DNA from: Providencia stuartii | Lineage (GTDB): Bacteria; Pseudomonadota; Gammaproteobacteria; Enterobacterales; Enterobacteriaceae | NCBI RefSeq assembly: GCF_029277985.1 | Contig: NZ_CP119546.1 | Span: forward strand, 3,906,001 to 3,970,000 | Reading direction: 5' to 3' | DNA: 64,000 nt | Part shown: piece after piece, positions 29,287-38,716 of the stretch | How the letters are laid out: each line of letters opens with the position of its first letter | Position numbering within the stretch: position 1 is the stretch's first letter | Translations under genes and position numbers: made by a program | Notes under the pieces: model-generated | What the model was told of the DNA's origin: nothing | Database searches by the model: none | The model's input: only the letters and a program-made list of their open reading frames with translations

Positions 29287-29595
29287 CTATAAGTAATGAT
29301 TAGCCATTCTATGTTTTATAATTCTGTTTTTTTGTTCTTTTTTTAGTTCTTTTTTTAGCTCCACACAACTTTCTATCGAAAAAATATCATCATGTAAAAA
29401 GCATATTAAATCTGTTTCAAGCGCTTTTGCTAAATTAAGTAGATTATCCAATGTAATATTGCATTCACCTCTTTCATAACGTGAAATTTGTTGCTGACTC
29501 ACGCCAACAAGATCCGCAAATTCAATGCCAGAAAGGCCTAAACTCTTTCTTCTTTTGCGGATTTCTTTACCAACGATCTGGTTTACATTTTTCAT
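29287..29595 (-). CDS. MrpJ-like XRE-family regulator of fimbriae
   Basis: A 102-residue Cro/CI-type DNA-binding protein with SQQQISRYE at residues 33-41, the same motif as in the two other MrpJ-like proteins of this window. The C-terminus is very basic (KKELKKEQKNRIIKHR). It sits just upstream of operon 2's major pilin on the same strand, mirroring operon 1. By analogy with MrpJ it may repress motility when the fimbriae are expressed and may act on its own operon. Confidence 0.84.
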   Translation of the reverse strand: MKNVNQIVGKEIRKRRKSLGLSGIEFADLVGVSQQQISRYERGECNITLDNLLNLAKALETDLICFLHDDIFSIESCVELKKELKKEQKNRIIKHRMANHYL

Positions 29596-30686
29596 TTATT
29601 AAGACCCGATCTCATTTAAAATTATCGTAGTGAAAAAGATAACGTCATAAACAATATTTTTTAATTATTATTATTTAAGTAATTCACATTAAGAAAAAGT
29701 AGTTAAATATGCAATATATGAATTTGACTTAATTATAGATTTGACACTTTGAAAGTAAAACTGTTTATAACGATCGATACGATTAATAAAATTAGACGAA
29801 ACCTATCAAGAATATCTATTAAAAAATACAGGCCACTTAAAGTAAATATTCTTATAACATTTTGGTCGACCTTTTTTTAAAAAAAATAAAGAAACAACCT
29901 TAACGTTTTGATATTTATCATTAATTCATTTTACTACTGTTGGTTGTATAACTATATAAATAGAAGCTAGGATCATTATAAATAAAAAATAACACCAACT
30001 ATATTTAATATGGTATTTCATCGTTGATATATAAGAGGAAATATAAAATATAGCCAAATAAATTCATTTAAGTCTCATTTTTTTATATTCTAACTATTTT
30101 ACCACTGACAGTGGTTTATTTATTTTATCTGCTTTTATCAAGCATGAATTTAGCACCAAAGTCATACTCGGTTAAAGAGTACAGAATATGATAAATCACG
30201 CTAATCTTAATTTTTCCTTAGTTTTACGCAGTTAAATAGGGTCTAACTAGTTTTAAAGATGGAAATTTATCATAAATTAGATTAATCAATGGCTAGCACT
30301 CATAATCAGTCTTTTTATGAATAGAAATAACTCTTTACATTCAATGAATTACATTCTTTACAAAATGTAACCAAATGATAGTAAATATTTCAAATGAGAG
30401 TGGCGAATAGGCTAAAAACAGAGGAATCACTTTGAAACAATCAAAAATAGACCTATAAAAATCAAAAACTAGGACAAATCTCATAAGAGAGTATGCCCCA
30501 AAACTCAAAATTTAATCGGGAGAATATGCATAGATTTAATAAGCTTATTTAATGTTTATATGAAGGGTAACATGTTATTAACATAAACAGCATTTTTGAA
30601 TGATTGATCAAAGATTAATTTGGGTTATCAATAACGCTTTTTTGTTTTTTAGCGTGATCTGTTCATTTCAGTCTAATATTGGAGAA

Positions 30687-30700
30687 GCATAATATTATGC
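30687..30700. promoter_or_regulatory. 14-base perfect palindrome upstream of nitrilase gene
   Basis: GCATAAT (30687-30693) is directly followed by its reverse complement ATTATGC (30694-30700). It lies 144 bases before the start of the nitrilase-family gene. An operator is possible. Confidence 0.35.
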
Positions 30701-30750
30701 CTTTATTGGCTAGCCCTCAGCAGAAGCAAAGTGATTATCTGATTTAGATC

Positions 30751-30767
30751 GATAACGATTGGTTATC
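30751..30767. promoter_or_regulatory. LysR-type box candidate
   Basis: GATAAC (30751-30756) and GTTATC (30762-30767) around a five-base spacer contain the T-N11-A pattern of LysR-type operators. It is 77 bases before the nitrilase-family gene, whose downstream neighbour encodes a LysR regulator. Confidence 0.4.
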
Positions 30768-30843
30768 AAAAAGGATAATATCTCATTATATCTCTGTGCA
30801 ATTATGTGGTGTTATCTCTTTACCGTAAGAGAGGAGATACACT

Positions 30844-31824
30844 ATGTCGACACCCATTCGAGTAGCCACTGTACAATTTCAACATAAAGCTTCTGACAAA
30901 AACGATAATCTAAAGCAGATCCATGCCTTTATCGATCAAGCCGCATCACAGAACGTACAAATACTCGTGTTACCTGAAATGTGCATTACCGGTTATTGGC
31001 ACGTACCTAAATTGCCTAGTGAAGAGGTTTATCAACTCAGTGAAACGCTACATGATAGCCCTTCATTAACCCCAATCCGCCAAAGAGCGAAAGAGCTCAA
31101 TATGATTATTGGCGTAGGGCTGATTGAAAAAGGGTTAGATGATAAGTGTTATAATACTTGGGTCGCTTGTATGCCCGATGGCACATATCATGCTCATCGC
31201 AAACTCCATGCTTTTGAGCACCCTAGCATCCACTCGGGTGATAGCTATACCGTGTTTGATACGCCATGGGGGGTAAAAGCAGGTATCCTCATTTGTTGGG
31301 ATAATAATTTAGTCGAAAACCCGCGTGCGACTGCATTATTGGGCGCAGATATTATTTTAGCGCCTCATCAAACGGGAGGTACCAATTCCCGCAGTCCATA
31401 TAGCATGAAACCAATCCCACTGTCTTTATGGGAAAATAGAGAGATAGCCCCAGAAGCCTTACGAGATGCTTTCCAAGGTGAACATGGACGCGGCTGGTTA
31501 ATGCGTTGGCTACCAGCTCGTGCGCATGATAATGGTGTCTTTTATGTTTTCAGTAACGGTGTTGGGCTAGATGATGATGAGATACGCACTGGTAATGCCA
31601 TGATCATAGACCCTTATGGACGTATTATTAAAGAAAGTGATGCAATTGAAAATGATATGGTTATCGCCGAACTGGATTTAAGTTTACTTCCTATGTCGAC
31701 AGGCCGCCGCTGGATGTCAGGTCGACGCCCTGAACTGTATGGCATTCTTACTAAAACCATGGGTTATGAACGAGATGCACGCAGCGTAAGATTTGCTGAT
31801 AAGCCAGTCGCAATTTCAAAATAA
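30844..31824 (+). CDS. Carbon-nitrogen hydrolase (nitrilase superfamily)
   Basis: A 326-residue member of the nitrilase superfamily. The Glu-Lys-Cys catalytic triad is intact: Glu45 in LPEMCITGY, Lys120 in HRKLHAFEH and Cys151 in ILICWDNN. Such enzymes hydrolyse amides, nitriles or carbamoyl groups; the sequence does not say which. A strong GAGGAG site precedes the ATG. The LysR gene follows after 97 bases, with a large inverted repeat in the gap. Whether it belongs to the lipid-type cluster downstream is unknown; it could be a separate amide-utilisation gene. Confidence 0.85.
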   Translation: MSTPIRVATVQFQHKASDKNDNLKQIHAFIDQAASQNVQILVLPEMCITGYWHVPKLPSEEVYQLSETLHDSPSLTPIRQRAKELNMIIGVGLIEKGLDDKCYNTWVACMPDGTYHAHRKLHAFEHPSIHSGDSYTVFDTPWGVKAGILICWDNNLVENPRATALLGADIILAPHQTGGTNSRSPYSMKPIPLSLWENREIAPEALRDAFQGEHGRGWLMRWLPARAHDNGVFYVFSNGVGLDDDEIRTGNAMIIDPYGRIIKESDAIENDMVIAELDLSLLPMSTGRRWMSGRRPELYGILTKTMGYERDARSVRFADKPVAISK

Positions 31825-31855
31825 CAGTGGCGCATCTTTTTTAATGAATAATATA

Positions 31856-31887
31856 CTTGTAGAGACATAATATATTGTCTCTACAAG
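31856..31887. terminator. 12-base perfect inverted repeat between hydrolase and lysR
   Basis: Arms CTTGTAGAGACA (31856-31867) and TGTCTCTACAAG (31876-31887) flank an eight-base AT loop. There is no T run after it, so it is either a weak terminator of the hydrolase gene or an operator for the LysR protein encoded 34 bases further on. Confidence 0.55.
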
Positions 31888-31921
31888 CCAACATAACTGA
31901 TAAATTTACCGATGAGGCGTA

Positions 31922-32827
31922 ATGGATACTCGATTATTACGTGCTTTTGTTGTTTTAGCCGAAACAGCGAACTACCATACGGCAGCATCACAACTGTATG
32001 TCACTCAGCCAGCATTGACCAAACAGATTAAACAATTAGAACGGCAACTTGCTATAACATTATTCGAACGTGGTCGTCACGGTGCACAATTAACGGAAAA
32101 TGGTCACAAACTGCTTCCTTTCGCTCAGCAAGTGCTGTCTCAAACGAATCAACTTTTAAATCGAGCTTCTGAATTAAGTTCTCAATTTCCTAAATCTATC
32201 TATGTTGGGTTTGGTATTTCCGTCTTCCAAGAGGCTTCATTTTTCGTGGCTCGCTTACGGGAACATTTACCAAAAACCACCATTTACTTTGATGATATGC
32301 CGTCAAATATTATGTCGCAAAAATTAGCCAACCATCAATTACAAGTTGCTTTTTTGCGTCGTCCTGAAACCCCATTCTCTACACATTTTGCGGTTTATCC
32401 GTTAAAAAAAGAAACACTGTCACTGGCCATTTCCACATCCCAATTAACTCATCAATCGATTAAACAACTCTTAATGACCCATCCTTATTTATCACTTAGG
32501 AAGGAACGAGGCAGCGGGCTCTCTCAGCAAATTGAACAGTTTTTAGAACAACAAAAAATATCATTGATTCCAGCCCAAGAAGCGAGTGATATTCAAACAA
32601 TCATTGCTCTCGTTGGCGCGGGTGCTGGCGTCAGCTTAGTTCCCTATAGTGCTAGACATATTAGTCGTCACGATGTGACTTTCATCCCCATTGAAAACAT
32701 TGCGTCAGCCACTTGGGATATCGATGTCGTCTGGTCATCATCCTTACCTGCCTCTTGGCAAGATATAATCAGGGCATTGCTAAAAGAAACACTGCATCAT
32801 TTTAATCGCCATGCCAATCCCAAATAA
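31922..32827 (+). CDS. LysR-family transcriptional regulator
   Basis: A 301-residue LysR-type regulator. The winged helix-turn-helix is at residues 1-60 (LLRAFVVLAETANYHTAAS, VTQPALTKQIKQLE) and the periplasmic-binding-like effector domain follows (from about residue 90). It lies between the nitrilase-family gene and the seven-gene lipid-type cluster, on the same strand as both. The only gap to the condensing-enzyme gene is 65 bases, so it may be co-transcribed with or control the cluster. Effector unknown. Confidence 0.88.
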   Translation: MDTRLLRAFVVLAETANYHTAASQLYVTQPALTKQIKQLERQLAITLFERGRHGAQLTENGHKLLPFAQQVLSQTNQLLNRASELSSQFPKSIYVGFGISVFQEASFFVARLREHLPKTTIYFDDMPSNIMSQKLANHQLQVAFLRRPETPFSTHFAVYPLKKETLSLAISTSQLTHQSIKQLLMTHPYLSLRKERGSGLSQQIEQFLEQQKISLIPAQEASDIQTIIALVGAGAGVSLVPYSARHISRHDVTFIPIENIASATWDIDVVWSSSLPASWQDIIRALLKETLHHFNRHANPK

Positions 32828-32892
32828 CGCTCTTTAATCCTATATATAATGAGTAGAAATTCTGATATCTATAATCCTAATAATTTATTTAT

Positions 32893-33906
32893 ATGGATAA
32901 GCTTCACATGCTTACTAACCCTCTCGTGACCCCGATAAAAATTATCGCATCGGGCATTGCACTTCCTAAAAATAAAATAGACTCACAAGAGTTAGATGTG
33001 AGACTCAATAAGCCGAGCGGCTATGTGAAAAAATACTCGGGTATTGATTATCGCTTTCATGCAAATAATGAAGATTCTCAAGCACAATTAGCTGCCGATT
33101 CGCTCCACCATGCCCTTGAAGCCAAACAAATTCCAGCGCAAAGCATTGACATGCTGATTTCTGCCTCAGCTATTTCCGTTCAAGCTCTTCCTTGTACGGC
33201 CGCACACATTCTTGCGCAATCACGACTGAAGCAAGGTATCGCCTGTTTTGATATTAATGCCAGTTGTGTCAGCTTTATCACCGCGCTGCAAGTAGCCGCG
33301 GGTTTCCTTTCTACCAGTCAATATCAACGCATTGCCATCGTTTCCGCGGATCTGGCTTCTCGTGGGATCGATTGGCACGATAATGAATCCGCATTAATTT
33401 TTGGTGATGGCGCTGCCTGCGTCATTGTTGAAAAAGGCGATGGAACAAGTGGCATCATCACTTATCATCATGAAACACACACTGAAGGTATCGAGCTGTG
33501 TGAAATACGCGCTGGAGGCACACGTCGAAATCCACGTGCAGGCATGACCGATACGGATTTTTTATTTCATATGCAAGGTAAAAAACTGTTTCGAATGGCC
33601 TCATCCTTGGTCGAACGTTTTATGCAACGCGTTTTAACAGATGCGCATTTGCCGATTAATCACATTGGCACCGTCATCCCTCATCAAGCAAGCCATCTGT
33701 CTTTAGAGCATATGCGGCAACGCTTAGGTGTCAAACCGGAACAGTTAATTGATATTTACCGTTTTCGTGGCAACCAAGTCGCTGCCTCAATTCCTTCCGC
33801 ATTACATGAAGCAATTGAAAGTGGCCGATTTTATGAGCAAAAAAATGTCATGTTAATAGGGACTGCTGCGGGGCTCGCTTTTTGTGCCATGGTGCTGATC
33901 CCATGA
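32893..33906 (+). CDS. FabH/OleA-like 3-ketoacyl synthase III family condensing enzyme
   Basis: A 337-residue thiolase-fold enzyme with the complete Cys-His-Asn triad of KAS III proteins: Cys125 in DINASCVSF, His264 in VIPHQAS and Asn294 in RGNQVAAS. KAS III enzymes join an acyl-CoA to malonyl-ACP; OleA relatives join two fatty acyl-CoAs. Because the next genes encode a reductase, hydrolase, ligase and desaturases rather than FAS II partners, a secondary lipid role is more likely than housekeeping FabH. ATG at 32893 lacks a good ribosome site; an internal ATG at 32908 (after GGATAAG) is possible. First gene of a seven-gene overlapping set. Confidence 0.86.
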   Translation: MDKLHMLTNPLVTPIKIIASGIALPKNKIDSQELDVRLNKPSGYVKKYSGIDYRFHANNEDSQAQLAADSLHHALEAKQIPAQSIDMLISASAISVQALPCTAAHILAQSRLKQGIACFDINASCVSFITALQVAAGFLSTSQYQRIAIVSADLASRGIDWHDNESALIFGDGAACVIVEKGDGTSGIITYHHETHTEGIELCEIRAGGTRRNPRAGMTDTDFLFHMQGKKLFRMASSLVERFMQRVLTDAHLPINHIGTVIPHQASHLSLEHMRQRLGVKPEQLIDIYRFRGNQVAASIPSALHEAIESGRFYEQKNVMLIGTAAGLAFCAMVLIP

Positions 33907-34910
33907 AAATATTAGTGACAGGAGCAACGAGTGGACTGGGTAGAAATGCGGTCGATAGCTTACTGCAACAGGGTCATCAAGTGGTTGCTTGTGGTCGAAA
34001 TAAAGAAATTGGCCAACAGCTTAGCCAGCAAGGTGTCCAGTTTTTGCCAATCGACCTTGCCCATCTTTCCATTGAAAACGCCAAAAGGTTGATGGATGGC
34101 TGCGACGCTATTTGGCATTGTGCTGCACTCTCATCCCCTTGGGGGAAATACCATGAGTTTGTCGAGATCAATTATCGAGCAACCCAAATGCTTGCAGATA
34201 CCGCGGGTGAGCTACACATTCCGCGCTTTATTCATATCTCCACCCCCGCGATTTACTTCAATTTCAGCCACCAGCGTGATATTGCGGAGACACAGACTAA
34301 TATACGTTTTGCCAACCACTATGCGCGAACCAAATATTTAGCCGAAACCGCGATTGCACGAAGCGTTGCATATTACCCCCTCACACGCTACACCATATTG
34401 CGCCCTCGCGGTTTGTTTGGCCCCTATGATCGTGTGTTATTGCCTCGTTTATTCGCTCAAATTAAAGCGAGAAAAGGCAAATTAGTGCTGCCAGAGGGTG
34501 GTAAACATGCATTCGATCTGACTTATGTTGGTAACGTTGTTCACAGTATGATGCTAGCCACTACCAGAGATAACCTTATCAGTGGGGCAACATATAATAT
34601 TACTAACCAACAACCTCAGCCACTGAGGCAAACGTTAGAACAACTCTTTGATGAGTTAACATTAGACTGCCAAATATGCTCAGCCCCTTATCCGGTGTTA
34701 TTGACACTGGCAACAGTACTTGAAGGTATCGCGCACCTTACCGGCAAAGAGCCGCTATTAACCCGCTACAGTCTGGGAGCTGCTTATTTCACCATGACGT
34801 TAGATAATCAAAAAGCCCAGCAAGAACTCGGCTATTATCCGCCTATTAATATGACGGAAGGTATTCACCTAACAGCCCAATGGCTACGGCAGCAGGATAA
34901 ATTATGTTAA
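33903..34910 (+). CDS. NAD(P)-dependent epimerase/reductase (extended SDR, OleD-like)
   Basis: A 335-residue extended short-chain dehydrogenase. The nucleotide loop is TGATSGLG (residues 6-13), and the catalytic pair is Tyr140 and Lys144 in YARTK. The family includes OleD, which reduces 2-alkyl-3-ketoacyl products, and 3-beta-hydroxysteroid dehydrogenase-like proteins; a ketoreductase acting on the product of the upstream condensing enzyme is the natural inference. The ATG overlaps the upstream stop by four bases (ATGA), indicating coupling. The longer frame from 33882 lies inside the previous gene. Confidence 0.84.
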   Translation: MKILVTGATSGLGRNAVDSLLQQGHQVVACGRNKEIGQQLSQQGVQFLPIDLAHLSIENAKRLMDGCDAIWHCAALSSPWGKYHEFVEINYRATQMLADTAGELHIPRFIHISTPAIYFNFSHQRDIAETQTNIRFANHYARTKYLAETAIARSVAYYPLTRYTILRPRGLFGPYDRVLLPRLFAQIKARKGKLVLPEGGKHAFDLTYVGNVVHSMMLATTRDNLISGATYNITNQQPQPLRQTLEQLFDELTLDCQICSAPYPVLLTLATVLEGIAHLTGKEPLLTRYSLGAAYFTMTLDNQKAQQELGYYPPINMTEGIHLTAQWLRQQDKLC

Positions 34911-35707
34911 CTATCAATCAGTTTGAGGTAGGATATTGTACTCACCCTGGCTGTGTGGCATTAAAAGGGGCAAGTGTTAAAGCATGTAAATTTCCTGCCA
35001 GAGCGTGGTTAATTGAGGGTAATGATCAGCGATGGCTGTTTGATACGGGCTATGCGAATCACTTTTATGACCATACTCGTACAGGGATCATGCGGTTTTA
35101 CCGCACCGTCACACCAGTCTATTTTGAGAGTAAAGATGCCCTCATTAACCAACTTGCAGATGCAGGGATCACACCAAATGATGTGAATGGCCTTATCTTG
35201 TCGCATTTTCATGGTGACCATATTGCTGGGCTACGTGACTTCCCTGGAATTCCAATTATTTGTTCCGGTGAAGGGTGGCAAAAAACACGACACCTCACTG
35301 GTTTTGCAGCATTAAAAGGCGCTTTTGTTCGTGGGCTGATCCCAGAAGATTTCGAGCAAAGAGCACGTTTTTATGAAGGGCTGGAGGCTGTCGAACTTCC
35401 ACCTGAATTGCAGATCCTTGGGAAAGGTTTTGCGGTCAATGACCAAAAAACATTATTCATTGTTCCGTTACCGGGGCATGCCCCTGGGCATATTGGGCTA
35501 TGTGTACTCACTGAACAAGGCTGGATTTTATTAGCGGGTGATGCCGCTTGGTCACCCACGAATTATCGCGAACGACGTGGACCTATGGCGATTGCTCATA
35601 TCATTATGGATGATAAGCACGCCTATTATCAGACACTTAATAAACTGCATCAACTCGACAAACAAAATATTCCCATTCAATTATGCCATGAAGGGGACCT
35701 TATTTGA
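34904..35707 (+). CDS. Metallo-beta-lactamase-fold hydrolase
   Basis: A 267-residue MBL-fold protein with the zinc motif HFHGDH (His101, His103, Asp105, His106), a further histidine in LPGHAPGH, the Asp in LLAGDAAW and a last histidine in LCHEGD. Relatives hydrolyse thioesters, lactones or glyoxalase-type substrates. In this cluster it occupies the place that the alpha/beta hydrolase OleB has in olefin pathways. The start overlaps the upstream stop by seven bases. No signal peptide, so probably cytoplasmic. Confidence 0.86.
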   Translation: MLTINQFEVGYCTHPGCVALKGASVKACKFPARAWLIEGNDQRWLFDTGYANHFYDHTRTGIMRFYRTVTPVYFESKDALINQLADAGITPNDVNGLILSHFHGDHIAGLRDFPGIPIICSGEGWQKTRHLTGFAALKGAFVRGLIPEDFEQRARFYEGLEAVELPPELQILGKGFAVNDQKTLFIVPLPGHAPGHIGLCVLTEQGWILLAGDAAWSPTNYRERRGPMAIAHIIMDDKHAYYQTLNKLHQLDKQNIPIQLCHEGDLI

Positions 35708-36981
35708 TTTTATCCGTGTTATGGCATTACTGGCGAGCCAAACGTCTGCACTTTACAGACCGAGTGGCACTTGAGGACTATCAACAGCGACGTTTAAACG
35801 CGTTTAAACGCAAGACGTTGGTAAAAAGCCCTTATTTTAGTCAGTTTGTACACCTGCCGCTTGAACAATTTCCTATCATGAATAAACAAATCATGATGGA
35901 TAACTTTGACAGTATGAATACCGCTAAGCTCTCCAGTGAGAGGCTGCTTCATTGCGCTCAACAGAGCGAAAAATCACGTGATTTCTCGCCCAAAATGGGT
36001 AAATACAGTGTTGGCCTCTCATCGGGTACCTCCGGCCGTCGTGGCTTATTCGTCGTGAGTCCACAAGAACAAAATATTTGGTCTGGTAGTATGTTAGCCA
36101 AAATGCTACCTCTCGGTTTATTCAACGGTGAACGCATTGCCTTATTTTTACGGGCAAATAATAACCTCTATGAAAGTGTTAATAACCGTTGGATCTCGTT
36201 GCGCTTTTATGACCTCTATGCCAATTTCCGCCAACAGCTACAAACATTAGAAAGCGATCAACCGACTATTATTGTCGCCCCTGCTCAGGTGCTATGCGCA
36301 ATTGCAGAAGCCATTAACAACCGAGAGATTAAGCTCAATGTACGAAACGTTATTTCCGTTGCCGAGGTTCTACAACCTCATGATAAGCAGCTTCTACAGC
36401 AATGTTTTTCTCATGTCGGCGAAATTTACCAAGCAACTGAGGGGTTTTTAGGTTGTACCTGTGCACAGGGAACCCTGCATCTGAATGAAGCTTTTTTACA
36501 TATTGAGCCACATTGGCTAGATGAACAGCGATTCTCACCAATAATCACCGATTTTACGCGAAAAACACAACCTATCGTTCGCTATCAACTGGATGATATT
36601 TTAGTCATACGTAACACTCCTTGCCCTTGTGGTGATCCTCAACTTGCCATTGAACGAATCGAAGGTCGTTGTGATGACCAATTATTGCTACCTGACCATC
36701 ACGGCAATGTCGTGACATTATTTGCTGATCCCGTGTCTCGCATTATCGTTAATCATCTCCCTGTCACTGCTGATTTTCGCTTAACTCAACAAGGCTGCCA
36801 TCTCGATTTACAGGGAGAGTGTCAGGCATTTGAACTCAAACAATGTCAGCGCTCGCTAGAAGACTACTTTATTAGGCAAAATGTGGCGATTGATCAGCTG
36901 ACTTGGACGCTACGCGTCGACCCTATTTCACAACCTTTTGCCATAAAACGAAGACGGATCAGGCGCAAGGAGGTTGAATGA
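35704..36981 (+). CDS. F390-synthetase-like adenylate-forming enzyme
   Basis: A 425-residue member of the adenylate-forming group related to coenzyme F390 synthetase and phenylacetate-CoA ligase. The ATP loop SSGTSGRRG is at about residues 106-114, the aromatic/acid motif TEGFLGCTC follows, and CPCGDP lies later, near the C-terminal hinge. A fatty or hydroxy acid would be activated as acyl-AMP. The start is a TTG at 35704 that overlaps the upstream stop; a GTG at 35716 is the alternative. It takes the position of OleC in comparable pathways, but from another family. Confidence 0.82.
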   Translation: MILSVLWHYWRAKRLHFTDRVALEDYQQRRLNAFKRKTLVKSPYFSQFVHLPLEQFPIMNKQIMMDNFDSMNTAKLSSERLLHCAQQSEKSRDFSPKMGKYSVGLSSGTSGRRGLFVVSPQEQNIWSGSMLAKMLPLGLFNGERIALFLRANNNLYESVNNRWISLRFYDLYANFRQQLQTLESDQPTIIVAPAQVLCAIAEAINNREIKLNVRNVISVAEVLQPHDKQLLQQCFSHVGEIYQATEGFLGCTCAQGTLHLNEAFLHIEPHWLDEQRFSPIITDFTRKTQPIVRYQLDDILVIRNTPCPCGDPQLAIERIEGRCDDQLLLPDHHGNVVTLFADPVSRIIVNHLPVTADFRLTQQGCHLDLQGECQAFELKQCQRSLEDYFIRQNVAIDQLTWTLRVDPISQPFAIKRRRIRRKEVE

Positions 36982-37595
36982 ATTTCAAACACATTCTATT
37001 ACGATTGCTTTATTGCCTCCTTGGCTGGGGAACCGTCGGTATTATTTATCAATTCACAGGTGAAATTGATGAAAATGCCACGTTATTAGCACCAAGTTGG
37101 GTCGATAATGCTATTCCTTACAACGTGGAAGCAATATGGCTATACCTCTCTTTTTTTGTATTTATTCCATTAGGTTATCTATGTAGTTCCCTTAGCCAAG
37201 CACGTCGCTTAATGTTTGCGATGCAATTATGTGCCCTTATTTCAGGCGTTATCTATCTATTTTTTCCAACGACGATGAGTTATCCACCGATTGAATGCCT
37301 TTCATTAGCAGGTCATGCGCTTTGTCATCTCATGAGTATCGATAGCCCGCAAAATTTATTACCTTCTCTACATGTCTCATTGACTCTTGTTGTTCTCAAT
37401 GCATTATGGTCATCACAGCAAATCATTCGTACCACAATATATTTATTATGGGCCATCGCTATCTGTGCCTCTGTTTTAATACTAAAACGACATTTATTTA
37501 TTGATGTTGTGACCGGAGCTTTAACGGCGATCAGTGTGCTGTATATTGTTCGTTTTGCACAACCAGCCGTATGTTTATGGAGAAAAGCTAAGTGA
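36978..37595 (+). CDS. PAP2-like integral membrane phosphatase
   Basis: A 205-residue protein with about six membrane segments. Two short motifs recall the PAP2/inositol-phosphorylceramide synthase catalytic residues: LLPSLHVSL near residue 130 and KRHLFIDVVTG near residue 170. Such enzymes remove phosphate from lipid phosphates or exchange head groups. The similarity is limited to these motifs, so the call is moderate. Its ATG overlaps the upstream stop (ATGA), which ties it to the lipid-type cluster. Confidence 0.65.
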   Translation: MNFKHILLRLLYCLLGWGTVGIIYQFTGEIDENATLLAPSWVDNAIPYNVEAIWLYLSFFVFIPLGYLCSSLSQARRLMFAMQLCALISGVIYLFFPTTMSYPPIECLSLAGHALCHLMSIDSPQNLLPSLHVSLTLVVLNALWSSQQIIRTTIYLLWAIAICASVLILKRHLFIDVVTGALTAISVLYIVRFAQPAVCLWRKAK

Positions 37596-38716
37596 ATGAA
37601 TTAACTTTTCCGATTATTTTTATGTTATTGGTTGTGACACTTGAAGGAATCATCATCACAAAAACAGAAAAAGGAACAATTAATTGGCAAGAGTGGGTAT
37701 TTAACCTGAACTCAGGCCATATTATGTTGTGGTTATTTCGTGGATTAGAGCTGTTTTGTTACGGATTCGTTGTCAGTCACTTTTCATTAGGTGTTGTTGA
37801 ACACTGGCCTATAGCGTTAGTTTGGATTTTTACGCTATTTGCGTGGGATTTTGGTTTTTACTGGTTACATCGCTTACACCATAAATATCGTCTGTTATGG
37901 GCTGTGCATGTCGTTCACCATCAAGGTGAACATTTCAATCTCTCTCTGGGAGTCCGTAATTCGTGGTACTCATCATTGACATCTATCCCATTCTTCATGG
38001 TGTTAGCTTTGTTGGGTATTCCACTCGAAATCTTTATTACCATTTCTATTCTGCACTATAGTATTCAATTTTTTAATCACAGTGCATTAATACCTCACCT
38101 TGGTTGGTGGGAGAAAGTCATGGTTACGCCACACCATCATCGAGTTCACCACATCAAAGAGGGTCACTACTCAAACCGTAACTTTGGTGGTAGCTTTATC
38201 TTTTGGGATAAGTGGTTTGGGACATTTTCAGCATTACCTGACAGCGAGTACCACTATGGTATCAAAGGCGAGCCAGCAACAGAGAACCCATTCATTGATA
38301 ATAACCGTCCATTTTGGCGGATCTTAAAGCGAAAACCCCAAACAGTTTCATTAAAAGTGCCATTATATCGCGTTAATCAGTGGTTCCTTGTCATAGGAAC
38401 GTTGTTACTTTTTACTCTCGTTATTGGTTATGTTTATTTATATGGTTATGGTTATCAAGGTACGACTGGCCAACAAATGCTATTGTTTACTCTGCTTGCC
38501 GCGGGGACCATTGCCTTATCAGGAATATCCGATGGCCGCCTAGTAGGTCTGTGGGGTTGGTTTACTATCGCGACCGTCTTATTGTTTTGCGTATTATTTA
38601 TTTGGCAGTGGCAAACCCTGTTTTGGCTAACATTGACTGGGGCACTATGGCTACATAGCCTCTCTTTGCTACTGGGTATTGGCCGTCAGCCAGTGCAGGT
38701 CAACCATGCATCCTGA
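37592..38716 (+). CDS. Sterol desaturase/fatty acid hydroxylase superfamily protein
   Basis: A 374-residue membrane di-iron protein with the three histidine boxes of the FA hydroxylase superfamily: HRLHH (93-97), HVVHH (106-110) and HHHRVHH (181-187). The enzymes hydroxylate or desaturate lipids with oxygen. The C-terminal 120 residues form several extra membrane helices. The start is a GTG at 37592 overlapping the upstream stop. Substrate unknown; a long-chain product of the upstream condensing enzyme is the working guess. Confidence 0.85.
   Translation: MNELTFPIIFMLLVVTLEGIIITKTEKGTINWQEWVFNLNSGHIMLWLFRGLELFCYGFVVSHFSLGVVEHWPIALVWIFTLFAWDFGFYWLHRLHHKYRLLWAVHVVHHQGEHFNLSLGVRNSWYSSLTSIPFFMVLALLGIPLEIFITISILHYSIQFFNHSALIPHLGWWEKVMVTPHHHRVHHIKEGHYSNRNFGGSFIFWDKWFGTFSALPDSEYHYGIKGEPATENPFIDNNRPFWRILKRKPQTVSLKVPLYRVNQWFLVIGTLLLFTLVIGYVYLYGYGYQGTTGQQMLLFTLLAAGTIALSGISDGRLVGLWGWFTIATVLLFCVLFIWQWQTLFWLTLTGALWLHSLSLLLGIGRQPVQVNHAS

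Larger units (their letters stand above)
29596..30843. other. AT-rich intergenic region with two palindromes
   Basis: About 1.25 kb with no credible gene on either strand. The half near 30844 holds a 14-base perfect palindrome (30687-30700) and an ATAAC-N5-GTTAT dyad (30752-30766), both placed to control the nitrilase-family gene. The remainder is AT-rich sequence upstream of fimbrial operon 2. Confidence 0.5.
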
